64,000 nt of DNA from JAHKLT01 sp046197865 (lineage in GTDB: Archaea; Methanobacteriota; Methanobacteria; Methanobacteriales; Methanobacteriaceae). Shown in pieces: positions 54,508 through 64,000 of the stretch (positions within the stretch are counted from its first letter, which is position 1; each line of letters starts with the position of its first letter). The notes below the pieces were generated by a model that did no database searches, had not been told where the DNA came from, and saw only the letters and a program-made list of their open reading frames with translations. The stretch lies in NCBI RefSeq assembly GCF_046197865.1, contig NZ_CP166990.1:620001-684000 (forward strand), in the 5' to 3' direction. The position numbers and the translations under genes were made by a program.

Positions 54508-57500
54508 TTGAAAAGTTTTGATTTATCTAGTTCTCAAAAGCGAACTTTAATAACACAGATAAAAAAACCAGAAAGTAAAACATATTGGCTTACTTTTAAA
54601 GCAGATTATTCAATTGAGGATTTAAATTACATTAAAAAATCTTTAAACATTCTAATAAGTGGTAATTTAAATTTAAGAATTGGTAAAAGAGATAATTCTA
54701 CTTTTTATCAATATCATACACAAGAAGCTAAAAAATACGAAATCATTGATTTATCTAAAATAAATATGAGCCTTAATGATTTTATTATTGATTATTATGA
54801 TAATTTCACATTTTCTATTTTTGATGAAGCTCTTTATAGAATATTTATTTTAAAAGATGCAAATAAATGTCATGTAGTTTTTTTTATGCACCATATTTTA
54901 ATTGATGGAACATCAGCTACTATTTTTGCAAAAAACCTAAGTAATTGTGTTGATTCATTAAAAAATAATAAAAAATTCGAATTTAATAATCAAGATTATT
55001 CTTCATATGTTGAAAAAGAAAAAGAATATTTAAAATCTAATGATGCAAAAAAAGATAAAGAATTTTGGATTAATAATTTAAAAGATTATAATTCTAGTTT
55101 TTATGAATTTGAAGATTCATCTGTTGGATATTTTGAGAAGACCCTTGAAGATGATTTAATTGAAAAATCAAAAGATTTCTCAAAAATATGTAATACAAAC
55201 ATTTCCCCTTTTATCTTAGCACTTTCTGCTGTTTCTTTGTATTTTTTCAAATCAACTGATTACACGCAAATGGTTTGGAACTCATCATATCATGGTAGAA
55301 ATTTTGGTGAAGAATTTAATGATGCTATTGGCATGTTTGTTAATATGCTTCCTCTTAAACTTGATTTTGATGAAAATAAAACTTTTAAAGAATACTTAAT
55401 TTATACAAAAGAAATTTTAAAAAAAGGTCTATCTCATGGTAAGCTATCTTTTGATAAATATTCTGCTGATTTACAAAAAAATGATCTTAATCCAGCTAAA
55501 CTTTCAATGTTTTCAATAGTTTCTAATTCTATTGGAGATATTAAAAACTTCCAAATGTTAGATATTAGACAAGAAACAGAATTTCCATTTCATATAAGAA
55601 TAAATAAATCTTGTGATGATGCAAACGGCCTTCAAAATCTTCTATTTGAATATAATAAAAATTACATGTCTTCTAATGAGATTAAAAAAATAGCTGATGG
55701 GATTATAGGTCTTTTAAATCAATTAACAGAAGATTCTTCTAAAAAACTTAATAGCTATGTTGTAAGTGATAATGAATTTTTTAAAGGAGAAAAGTTTTTT
55801 AAAGATTTAATTAATGATTTTGATGATGTATCTATTATTCCAAATGATATAAATAATCAAAATAATGATTTTGAACTTGAAAATACTTTTAAATCAATAA
55901 ATAAAACAGAAATTTCTAGGTTTTCTAAAAATAAAAATATATCTAATGAAGAGCTATTTTTATCTAGTACATTATTTAATATGTCTAAATTTGTCTTCTC
56001 AAAAGATATTTTAATTTCATCAATTTTTAATAGAAACATTAAAAATAATACCTTTTTAAATGATTTTAATGAGTTACCTTTTGGATTAAAGATTAATACA
56101 GATAATTCTGTTGAAGAATATCTAAATCTAATTAAAGATAAATTAAATTCTATTAATTATGCTAATTATCCTTTAACTAATGAGAAAACAAATGATTTTG
56201 ATTCTAAGTTTTTATTTAACTTCTTTTCTTTAGAAAATAATGAAATAAATCATATGATTAGTAATTCTGATTTTTCAATTTCTATTAAAGAAGATTTAGA
56301 TGAATATGTTATTATTGCAAGTTATAATAAAAAATTATATTCAAAAGATATAGTTAATACATTTCTCGATTCACTTATACTATTAACCAAAGATTTTATA
56401 AGTAATCCTAAGAAAACCTTAAAAAATATTAGCATATCAAAAAATAACAATCATTTAAACGATTTTAAAATAGAATTAAAAGATGAAGCTATTATATCAA
56501 AACTTTTAGAAAATAAGGTTTTAAATAATAAAGATAAGATTATTTTATATTCTAATGATGATGGACTGACTTTTAATGAGTTAAATGAAAAATCAAATAA
56601 AATAGCTAATGGATTAATTAAAAAAGGAGTTAAAATTGAAGATAAAATTCCTTTTATAATGAAAAGAGATAGTAATCTTATTTGTACTGTTTTTGGAATT
56701 ATTAAATCTGGTGCTTGTGCTATTCCAATCGATCCAAAATATCCTGAAGAGAGAATTAATCAAATTTTAGAAGATTCAAATGCTAAATATATTATAAATA
56801 ATTTAAATAATGATGATTTTTCTTTTAAAAATTCTATAGAATTCAATGAATTAATTAAAGAAGAAAACACTAAAAATCCTGATATTTCTTTAAAACCAGA
56901 TAATTTATGTTTCATGATTTATACATCAGGTTCTACAGGACGTCCTAAAGGAGTAATGTTAACACATTCTGGAATTACAAATTATATAAATAATAATGCT
57001 TTAAATTGTCCAATTGATGGACTTATTAAAAACGTTACTAAATTTATTTCTATTTCTACAGTTTCATTTATTGTATTTTTCAGAGAAATATTTGCAACAA
57101 TTTTAAATGAAGTTCCAGTTATTTTTGCAGATGAAGAACAATCAATTAATCCTTATGAATTTGTAAAATTAGCTAAAAAATATGATGCAGATGGATTTGG
57201 ATCTACTCCTACAAGATTATTAGAATATTTAGAAATTAAAGAATTTCAAGATGTTTTAGATAATTTTAAATATTTAATTGTAGGAGGAGAAGGTTTTCCT
57301 TCAAATTTATACACTTTACTTAGAAAATACACTGATGCATTAATTTACAATTCTTATGGTCCAACAGAAGTTACAATAGCATCTCATGGTAAACTTCTTA
57401 AAAATGATACAATCTCTGCAGGTTGGCCCATGTTAAATGTTGTAGATAATATTATGGATATAGATGGAAATCCTTTACCTTCTAATGTGATTGGTGAGCT

Positions 57501-60500
57501 ATATGTTGGTGGTGCAGGAATAGCTAAAGGTTACCTGAACAATGATAAATTAACTAAAAAATCCTTTTTAAAAATTGATGATATTCCTTTTTATAATACT
57601 GGAGATTTTGCAAAAAGAGATAATAAAGGAGAATTATTTGTTCTAGGCCGTAGTGATAATCAAGTTAAAATTCGGGGTTTAAGAATTGAATTAGAAGATA
57701 TCGAAAATACAATAAGTTCCTACGATGGTGTTAATGCATCTGTTGTTATTGCAAAAGATATTCATGGTGAAAAACAACTTTGCGGATATTTTACAGAATT
57801 TAATGCATCAGTTTCTATTGATGATTTAAGGGATTATTTATTTAAAAAATTACCTAAATATATGGTTCCACCTTATTTAATCAAATTAGATAAGTTTCCC
57901 AAAACCCCTAATGGAAAAACAGATTTTAAAAACTTACCAGAACCGTCACTTGATGATGCTTTTAATGAAAAACTTATTAAACCTGAAACAGAATATGAAA
58001 AAGGAATTTTTGATTTAGTTAGTGAAATTCTTGAAACTGATTCTTTTGGTATAAATTCAGATTTATTTAGTTTAGGACTTAGTTCTTTATCAATTATTAG
58101 GTTAATTTCTAAAATTTCAGATAAATATGATATAAATATTCCTCTTGCAAATTTAATGGATTCTAATACTATTAAAGAAATTGCAAAAGAGCTTGAAAAA
58201 TATGCTAAAGATGATAATGATTTTATAACAGATAGTAATAAAGATTTTTATCCTTTAACTCAAAATCAATTAGGAGTTTATTTTGATTGTATTAAAAAAC
58301 CAAATGAATTAAATTATAATCTTCCAAAATTAATTAGATTTAATAAAGATATTGATAGTAAAAAACTTAAAGATTCAATAGTTGAAACTATAAATAAACA
58401 TCCTTATTTAAAAACTAGATTATTATCAAAAGACGCTGATATATATCAAGAAGAAATAAAAAACATTGATTTTAATAAACTTATAGAAATTGAAAAAATA
58501 GATAAATCAATTTCTCAAGATGAAATAAATAATTTTATAAAACCTTTTTCATTATTTGATGGGCCATTAATTAGATTTAAAATATATGATACACCTGAAG
58601 CTCCAGTTTTACTTGCTGATTTTCATCATATAATTTTAGATGGTACTTCTTTAAATATTCTCTTTAATGATATTGGAAAAGTTTATGATGGGCTTAATGT
58701 TATAAGTGAGAAGTTTAATGGATTTGATTATAGTTTATATGAAGAAAATATTGAATTAATTGATATTTATAAAGATAGTGAAAAATATTTTGAAAAACAA
58801 ATTGCTGATTTTGATAATGCTTCAATTATCTCACCTGATTTAGATGGACTAGAAGAAGATGGTGTAGTTCAAGAAAAACATAAATTTTTATCAAAAGAAA
58901 AAATAGATAATTTGTCTAAAGACCTTAATATATCTCAAAATAATATATTTTTATCTGCAACAGCTATCTCATTAAGTAAATTTATTTATAATAAAGATCT
59001 TTTAATATCTACAGTTTCAAGTGGTAGAAGCAATCCTAAATTTTCAAATACTTTAGCTATGATGGTTAAAACATTACCATTAGTATTAAAAATCGATTCA
59101 TCAAAAACTATTTTAGAATTTTTCAAATATGTTAATGAAAATTGGTTAAATGTCTTTAAATATGATGTTTATCCATTTACTAAAATATCAGCTAAATATG
59201 ATATATTTCCTGACTTTTTTTATGCATATCATGGAAAAATTATTGAAGAAGTAAAAATTAATGGGGAAAAATTCCAAAGAGAAAGCCTAGATTCTGATTC
59301 TTTAAAATTTAAACTAAGTATTAATGTAGTTGAAATAAATAATCAATACAAAGTTTCTCTGCAATATAATGATGCTCTATATTCTGATAAATTAACTAAT
59401 CTATTTTTAGATAGTATTGATGTTGTTTTAAATAAATTTTTATCATTTAATAAAGATGAGTTTGAAAATAAATTTATTAAAGATCTCTCTATTGTTGAAG
59501 ATGATTTTAAAGGAGATCAAGACTTTAAAAATTCTATTCAAGAAATTGAAGAGCATTTATTAAATAAACAATTTGAAAATCAAGTTAATCTTCATAAAAA
59601 TGATTTAGCATTAATTGCAACTGATGGTGAATTTACATACGACATGCTAAATAAAAAAGCAAATATTATAGCTAATAATCTTATTGAAAACGGAGTTAAA
59701 AAAGATGATACTGTAATGTTTATTCTTAAAAGAGATAGTAGATTAATTTCTACAATTTTAGGAATATTAAAAACAGGAGCAGCATTTATTTCAATCGACC
59801 CAGAATATCCTGAAGATAGAATTGAGCATGTTTTTAATGATAGCTCTGCTAAATTTGTTATAACTCACAAAGGTAATGATTTAAAAGGTGCATTAGATAT
59901 AGATGAGCTATTACAAGAAAATAAAACAAGTAATCCTAATCCTAACCTGTCAAAAGACGATGTAGCGTATATTATTTATACATCAGGTTCAACCGGTCTT
60001 CCAAAAGGGGTCATGCTCTCTCATGGTAATTTAATAAATTATTGTTATCCTGCACCTCAAAATAATTATATTTATGATTTAATTCAAAAAGGAAATCGTG
60101 CTGTTTCAATTACAACTGTGGCTTTTGATATTTTTATTCATGAAGTCTTTTCTACTCTTTTAAATGGTTTAACTTTAGTTTTTGCAAATGAAGAAGAATC
60201 TAAAAACCCTTTAGCTCTTGTTGATTTGATGAAAAACACAAATGTTGATGTAATAAGTGGAACACCATCTAGGATATTACAATATTTAGAAATAGATGAA
60301 TTTAGAGAAGTTATGAAAAACTGTGCTATGGTATTTATTGGGGGAGAACAGTTTTCACCTACTCTTTATAATTCAATTGAGGGATGTTTAGGTAAAAATT
60401 TAAAAGATTATAAAGAATCTGGAATTTATAATGTATATGGTCCTACTGAGATAACAATATCTTCTAATATGAAGCCATTAGAATCTCCTAAAAATATTTC

Positions 60501-62511
60501 TGTTGGTAAAACTCTTTTTAATGTTTATGAAAAGGTTATGGATGAAGATGCAAATCCATTACCTAATGGAATTGTAGGAGAATTATATATTGCTGGTGAA
60601 GGTGTTTCTAAAGGATATATTAATAGGGAAAAATTAAACAAAGAAAGATATGTTACTATTAATGATATTCTTTACTATAAATCTGGAGATTTTGGAAAAT
60701 TTGAAGATAATGGTGAAGTTGTTATTTTAGGAAGATTAGATAATCAGATTAAACTTAGAGGATTAAGAATAGAAATTGGTGAAATTGAAAATGCAATTTC
60801 TAAATATGATGGAATTAATAAAATTGTTGTTGTAGTTAAAAAAGTTAAAGGAAATGATCATTTATGTGCTTATTTCACAGTTGATGATAATATTAAATCC
60901 TATGATAAAGATTATTCAATTAATATTGATGATTTAAAATCTAAAATATCTAAAACACTTGTTCCTTATATGGTTCCAACAATTTACACTGAATTAGAGA
61001 AATTTCCTCAAACTTTAAATGGAAAAATTGATATTAAAAATCTACCAGAGGTAGAAATTCAATGGGATTATATAGCTCCTGAAAATGATACTGAAGCACT
61101 TTTTGCATCTATTTTTGAAGATATTCTGAATATTGAAGAAGTTGGAGTAACTGATAACTTTTTTGAGTTGGGAGGAACTTCACTCCTTGTTACAAAAATT
61201 GTATTAGAATCATCTAAAAATGATTTTGAACTAAAATATGCTGATGTATTCCAAAATCCTACTCCAAGATTACTTGCTAATCATATATTAAATTCAAATC
61301 AAGATAAAAATCTCACACCAGAAGCTGATTATGATTATAGTAAAATAAATGATATTTTAAAAGAAAATACAATGAATAACTTTTTAAAAGGATCAAAAAC
61401 TGAAATTGGTAATGTTTTACTAACAGGTGCTACAGGATTTTTCGGAATACATGTTTTAAAAGAATTTTTAGAATCTGAAAAAGGTAATATTTATTGTATG
61501 CTTAGAAAAACTGAGTTAACCTCATCAGAAGATCGTTTAAAAATATTATTATTTTATTATTTCAGTAATAACTATGAAGAACTATTTGGTTCTAGAATTC
61601 ATATTATTGAAGGAGATATTACAAATCCTGATGATTTTACAAAAGCCTTATCATTTGATATTGATACTGTAATTAATTGTGCTGCTAATGTAAAACACTT
61701 CTCATCAGGAACAGATATTGAAGATATTAATATTGGTGGAGTAAAAAATTGTCTAGATTTTGTAAAAGCAAAAGATTGTAAATTTATTCAAATTTCAACA
61801 ACAAGTGTTGCAGGAGAAAGTATTAATAATTTTCCTCCAGAAGATTTGGATTTTAATGAAAAAACACTTTATGAAGGTCAAGTTTTAGATAATAAATATT
61901 TAAGCAGTAAATTTTTAGCTGAAAGGGAAATTCTTGAAAAGGTTGTTGATGATGGAATTGATGCTAAGATAATGAGAGTGGGTAATTTAATGGCAAGGTC
62001 TTCTGATAGCGAATTTCAAATCAATTTTAAATCTAATGGATTTGTAAATAGACTTAAAGCTTTTAATACTATTGGAAAAATGTCTTATAATTTACTTTCA
62101 TCTCCAACTGAACTTACACCTATTGATGTAGTTGCAAAAGCTGTTTTAGCTTTATCATCTACTCCTAAAAACTCAATTATTTTCCATGTTTATAATAGTC
62201 ATGTAGTTTTCTTCTCAGATATTTTAGATATAATGACATCTCAAGGATTTAAAATAGAAGCAGTAGAAAACGCCGAATATGAAAAAGCATTCCAAGAAGC
62301 TAAAGATGATAAAACTAAAGAAAAAGGAATATCTGGTTTACTTACAGCTGTTGGTATGGGTAAATCAAAAAACAGAGGACTTGTAAAAGTTTCAAATGAT
62401 TTTACTGTACAAGTTCTTTATAGATTAGGAGTTCATTGGCCTTTAGTAGATAAGGAATATCTTAATATGTTTATAAAACATTTAGATGAGTTAAATTTCT
62501 TTGAATATTAA
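54508..62511 (+). CDS. Nonribosomal peptide synthetase, two modules with terminal thioester reductase
   Basis: 2667 residues from a TTG at 54508 (GGGGGTA upstream). Order: condensation C1 (~1-425, HHILIDG at 128-134); a C-terminal half of a C domain without HHxxxDG (~430-640); adenylation A1 (~655-1140, YTSGSTGRPKG at 805, Lys1137); carrier T1 (Ser1193, LGLSSL); C2 (~1240-1680, HHIILDG at 1373); A2 (~1695-2180, YTSGSTGLPKG at 1824, Lys2173); T2 (Ser2225, LGGTSL); reductase TD (~2300-2660, GATGFFG at 2307, Y2464xxxK2468). A leading C domain suggests N-acylation, and TD suggests release as aldehyde or alcohol. A1 has Ile (FIVFFRE) where A2 has the amino-binding Asp (FDIFIHE). M. ruminantium has a comparable NRPS. 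Confidence 0.93.
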   Translation: MKSFDLSSSQKRTLITQIKKPESKTYWLTFKADYSIEDLNYIKKSLNILISGNLNLRIGKRDNSTFYQYHTQEAKKYEIIDLSKINMSLNDFIIDYYDNFTFSIFDEALYRIFILKDANKCHVVFFMHHILIDGTSATIFAKNLSNCVDSLKNNKKFEFNNQDYSSYVEKEKEYLKSNDAKKDKEFWINNLKDYNSSFYEFEDSSVGYFEKTLEDDLIEKSKDFSKICNTNISPFILALSAVSLYFFKSTDYTQMVWNSSYHGRNFGEEFNDAIGMFVNMLPLKLDFDENKTFKEYLIYTKEILKKGLSHGKLSFDKYSADLQKNDLNPAKLSMFSIVSNSIGDIKNFQMLDIRQETEFPFHIRINKSCDDANGLQNLLFEYNKNYMSSNEIKKIADGIIGLLNQLTEDSSKKLNSYVVSDNEFFKGEKFFKDLINDFDDVSIIPNDINNQNNDFELENTFKSINKTEISRFSKNKNISNEELFLSSTLFNMSKFVFSKDILISSIFNRNIKNNTFLNDFNELPFGLKINTDNSVEEYLNLIKDKLNSINYANYPLTNEKTNDFDSKFLFNFFSLENNEINHMISNSDFSISIKEDLDEYVIIASYNKKLYSKDIVNTFLDSLILLTKDFISNPKKTLKNISISKNNNHLNDFKIELKDEAIISKLLENKVLNNKDKIILYSNDDGLTFNELNEKSNKIANGLIKKGVKIEDKIPFIMKRDSNLICTVFGIIKSGACAIPIDPKYPEERINQILEDSNAKYIINNLNNDDFSFKNSIEFNELIKEENTKNPDISLKPDNLCFMIYTSGSTGRPKGVMLTHSGITNYINNNALNCPIDGLIKNVTKFISISTVSFIVFFREIFATILNEVPVIFADEEQSINPYEFVKLAKKYDADGFGSTPTRLLEYLEIKEFQDVLDNFKYLIVGGEGFPSNLYTLLRKYTDALIYNSYGPTEVTIASHGKLLKNDTISAGWPMLNVVDNIMDIDGNPLPSNVIGELYVGGAGIAKGYLNNDKLTKKSFLKIDDIPFYNTGDFAKRDNKGELFVLGRSDNQVKIRGLRIELEDIENTISSYDGVNASVVIAKDIHGEKQLCGYFTEFNASVSIDDLRDYLFKKLPKYMVPPYLIKLDKFPKTPNGKTDFKNLPEPSLDDAFNEKLIKPETEYEKGIFDLVSEILETDSFGINSDLFSLGLSSLSIIRLISKISDKYDINIPLANLMDSNTIKEIAKELEKYAKDDNDFITDSNKDFYPLTQNQLGVYFDCIKKPNELNYNLPKLIRFNKDIDSKKLKDSIVETINKHPYLKTRLLSKDADIYQEEIKNIDFNKLIEIEKIDKSISQDEINNFIKPFSLFDGPLIRFKIYDTPEAPVLLADFHHIILDGTSLNILFNDIGKVYDGLNVISEKFNGFDYSLYEENIELIDIYKDSEKYFEKQIADFDNASIISPDLDGLEEDGVVQEKHKFLSKEKIDNLSKDLNISQNNIFLSATAISLSKFIYNKDLLISTVSSGRSNPKFSNTLAMMVKTLPLVLKIDSSKTILEFFKYVNENWLNVFKYDVYPFTKISAKYDIFPDFFYAYHGKIIEEVKINGEKFQRESLDSDSLKFKLSINVVEINNQYKVSLQYNDALYSDKLTNLFLDSIDVVLNKFLSFNKDEFENKFIKDLSIVEDDFKGDQDFKNSIQEIEEHLLNKQFENQVNLHKNDLALIATDGEFTYDMLNKKANIIANNLIENGVKKDDTVMFILKRDSRLISTILGILKTGAAFISIDPEYPEDRIEHVFNDSSAKFVITHKGNDLKGALDIDELLQENKTSNPNPNLSKDDVAYIIYTSGSTGLPKGVMLSHGNLINYCYPAPQNNYIYDLIQKGNRAVSITTVAFDIFIHEVFSTLLNGLTLVFANEEESKNPLALVDLMKNTNVDVISGTPSRILQYLEIDEFREVMKNCAMVFIGGEQFSPTLYNSIEGCLGKNLKDYKESGIYNVYGPTEITISSNMKPLESPKNISVGKTLFNVYEKVMDEDANPLPNGIVGELYIAGEGVSKGYINREKLNKERYVTINDILYYKSGDFGKFEDNGEVVILGRLDNQIKLRGLRIEIGEIENAISKYDGINKIVVVVKKVKGNDHLCAYFTVDDNIKSYDKDYSINIDDLKSKISKTLVPYMVPTIYTELEKFPQTLNGKIDIKNLPEVEIQWDYIAPENDTEALFASIFEDILNIEEVGVTDNFFELGGTSLLVTKIVLESSKNDFELKYADVFQNPTPRLLANHILNSNQDKNLTPEADYDYSKINDILKENTMNNFLKGSKTEIGNVLLTGATGFFGIHVLKEFLESEKGNIYCMLRKTELTSSEDRLKILLFYYFSNNYEELFGSRIHIIEGDITNPDDFTKALSFDIDTVINCAANVKHFSSGTDIEDINIGGVKNCLDFVKAKDCKFIQISTTSVAGESINNFPPEDLDFNEKTLYEGQVLDNKYLSSKFLAEREILEKVVDDGIDAKIMRVGNLMARSSDSEFQINFKSNGFVNRLKAFNTIGKMSYNLLSSPTELTPIDVVAKAVLALSSTPKNSIIFHVYNSHVVFFSDILDIMTSQGFKIEAVENAEYEKAFQEAKDDKTKEKGISGLLTAVGMGKSKNRGLVKVSNDFTVQVLYRLGVHWPLVDKEYLNMFIKHLDELNFFEY

Positions 62512-62520
62512 CGTGATAAT

Positions 62521-64000
62521 ATGGAAACTTATAAAAGACGATATGATTTATTAAATGAAAAATTTAAAGAATTTTTCTTACCTACATTATTTATGTCACT
62601 TGCAATGAATATTTCTACATTTGTAGATGGTTTAATTGTAAGTTTTACTTTAGGTTCAATTAATTTATCTGTTATTCAGGTAGTTTTACCAATAATTACA
62701 TTTATTAATTTACTTTATTGGATGATAGGTCTTGGAGGATCTCTATTAAGTTCAATTTCTAAAACAGAATATAAAACAGAAGATAGTGATTTGTATTTTA
62801 CACTTTCACTAGCTTTACTTGTAATTATAGGGATAATCATCTCAGCTATTTGTTTTTTTAATATGGATGCGGTTGTTAATTTATTATGTCATGATAGTTC
62901 TATAATTCCATCTGTTAAAGAATTTTTAAGCTATCTTTTAATTTCTTTTCCATTTTTATCTTTTATAATGTGTATTTCATACTTTATAAGAGCTGATGGA
63001 AAACCAAATTTATCTTTTAAAGCATTACTTATTGCAAATATTGTTAATTTAATTTTTGATTTAGTATTTATTTTGGTCTTAGGAATGGATGTAGGTGGTG
63101 CAGCTCTTGCTACAAGTCTTGGTTATATTATTGGATCTATATTCATTAGTCAGTATTTTGTAAATAAAGAAAGAACTCTTCATTTTATATCACCTATGAA
63201 GTTTAAATTCACTAAAATATTAAAATTTTATAAAAATATTATCTATTCAGGTTTTCCTGGAGCATCAAGCCAGCTATTTTTAACTATTAAAGTATTATTT
63301 TTTAATACAATTATTGCTATGGTAATAGGAGCACCAGGACTTGTTGCATTTTCAATATGTTATAACTCATTATATATTTTATATATTTTCTTAATTGGAA
63401 CATCACAATCTATGCTTCCAATTGTATCTGTATATTATAAAGAAAAAGACTACTCAGGTGTTAAACACACAATATTTAAAGCATTAAAAATAGTCTTATC
63501 ATCAAGTCTTATTTTAGCTACATTATTCATAATCTGTCCTGATATTTTAACCACTCTTTATTCAGTTAAAGGTGCAATAAATATAGAAGTTACAAAAAAT
63601 GCAATTAGATTATTTTCAATAAGTTACTTAGGAACTGCTATTACATTTTTATATATATTTTACCTGCAATCTATTCAAAAAAATTTATATTCCTTTTTAA
63701 TTTCACTTTTACAAGGATTAGTATTCCCATTATCATTTGCATATATTCTATCTTCATTTTTAGGAATTAATGGAATCTGGTTATCATTTTCTATTGCAGA
63801 GATAGCTACAATTTTAATTATTTTAATATCTGTAATATATATTAATAAAAAACATAAATGTAAAATCTCTAATATTTTCATGATTCCAAAAAATAAAGAA
63901 GAAGAATTTTTAGATTTAACAGTTAAAAATAATAAAAAAGATATAATTAATTTATCAGAGAAATTAATTGACTTTACAAAAAGTAAAGGTGTAAATGATA
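62521..64000 (+). CDS. MATE efflux transporter with apparent RsbW-like C-terminal domain (partial)
   Basis: Opens at ATG 62521, nine bases after the NRPS stop, and runs to the window end without a stop (493 codons). Twelve hydrophobic helices are visible; MSLAMNISTFVDGLIV, GLGGSLLSSIS, FIRADGKPNLSFKALLIAN and GFPGASSQLFLTIK are MATE features. After residue ~455 the protein turns hydrophilic: EEEFLDLTVKNNKKDIINLS then EKLIDFTKSKGVND. This matches the start of the RsbW-like kinase at 53360 (DELIVKNNKEELITINNFI). A fused GHKL domain is therefore likely but is cut off. It probably exports the NRPS product. Confidence 0.85.
   Translation, partial: METYKRRYDLLNEKFKEFFLPTLFMSLAMNISTFVDGLIVSFTLGSINLSVIQVVLPIITFINLLYWMIGLGGSLLSSISKTEYKTEDSDLYFTLSLALLVIIGIIISAICFFNMDAVVNLLCHDSSIIPSVKEFLSYLLISFPFLSFIMCISYFIRADGKPNLSFKALLIANIVNLIFDLVFILVLGMDVGGAALATSLGYIIGSIFISQYFVNKERTLHFISPMKFKFTKILKFYKNIIYSGFPGASSQLFLTIKVLFFNTIIAMVIGAPGLVAFSICYNSLYILYIFLIGTSQSMLPIVSVYYKEKDYSGVKHTIFKALKIVLSSSLILATLFIICPDILTTLYSVKGAINIEVTKNAIRLFSISYLGTAITFLYIFYLQSIQKNLYSFLISLLQGLVFPLSFAYILSSFLGINGIWLSFSIAEIATILIILISVIYINKKHKCKISNIFMIPKNKEEEFLDLTVKNNKKDIINLSEKLIDFTKSKGVND

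Noticed and set aside
1..64000. tRNA and rRNA genes
   Set aside because: I looked for T-arm-like GGTTCGAATCC patterns and conserved rRNA segments in the gaps and found none. A covariance search would be needed to exclude them fully.

Overview
The window reads as chromosome of a Methanobrevibacter-like methanogen (order Methanobacteriales). The DNA is very AT-rich, ribosome binding sites are mostly AGGTGA/GGTGA, and TATA boxes are archaeal (TTTATATA). Lineage markers include a split family-B DNA polymerase (small subunit at 19348-20043), archaeal SRP19, archaeal PPAT, HypE, a long polyferredoxin, class III signal-peptide pilins and an adhesin with pseudomurein-binding-like repeats plus a transglutaminase domain. 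The genus call is inference from gene content; no rRNA or tRNA gene was recognised.

Layout. 1-13.3 kb: end of a radical SAM gene, a large secreted adhesin, coaD, a polyferredoxin with a start-less ferredoxin fragment behind it, two pilin-like genes, an UPF0173 hydrolase, rqcH and a DUF2070 protein. 13.3-25.4 kb: housekeeping genes (fumarate hydratase beta, polB2, rps8e, hypE) mixed with accessory DNA. The accessory part holds a decayed BRO-N/antirepressor-like gene, three copies of a ~160-bp dispersed repeat (one inside a 394-bp TIR/TSD element), a two-gene PIN-domain cassette, and a 713-bp insertion between two converging genes. 25.4-32.4 kb: small secreted or membrane proteins, a solitary Cas4-like nuclease, a DEAD-box helicase, a wHTH regulator, a frameshifted DUF4062/ATPase/wHTH gene followed by a perfect 12-bp minisatellite, and a RecJ/GAN-like DHH nuclease.

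32.4-49.2 kb is a surface-glycan region: DUF4422 and two GT2 glycosyltransferases, UDP-galactopyranose mutase, LicC-like nucleotidyltransferase, LicD, FkbM methyltransferase, GlmS and a flippase. Srp19, hemD/cobA and purQSC are interleaved. A 1779-bp insertion sequence with 25-bp terminal repeats and an 8-bp target duplication has split a methyltransferase gene there; both halves can be rejoined exactly.

49.2-64 kb is a nonribosomal peptide synthetase locus. A 2667-residue NRPS (C, half-C, A, T, C, A, T, reductase) is preceded by its Sfp-type phosphopantetheinyl transferase and followed by a MATE transporter. Divergent from it is a complete bacterial-style partner-switching set: STAS antagonist, RsbW-like kinase and two membrane-anchored SpoIIE phosphatases, one of them catalytically degenerate. 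The MATE gene runs into what looks like a second RsbW-like domain at the window edge, so export may be tied to the same switch. Archaea have no sigma factor, so the target of the switch is unknown.

The least explained structure is the 713-bp insertion at 22822-23534. It is bounded by ~43-nt direct repeats and carries, on the minus strand, a TATA box, a ~330-nt RNA leader with extensive and mutually exclusive inverted repeats, a perfect Shine-Dalgarno and a 23-residue membrane peptide.
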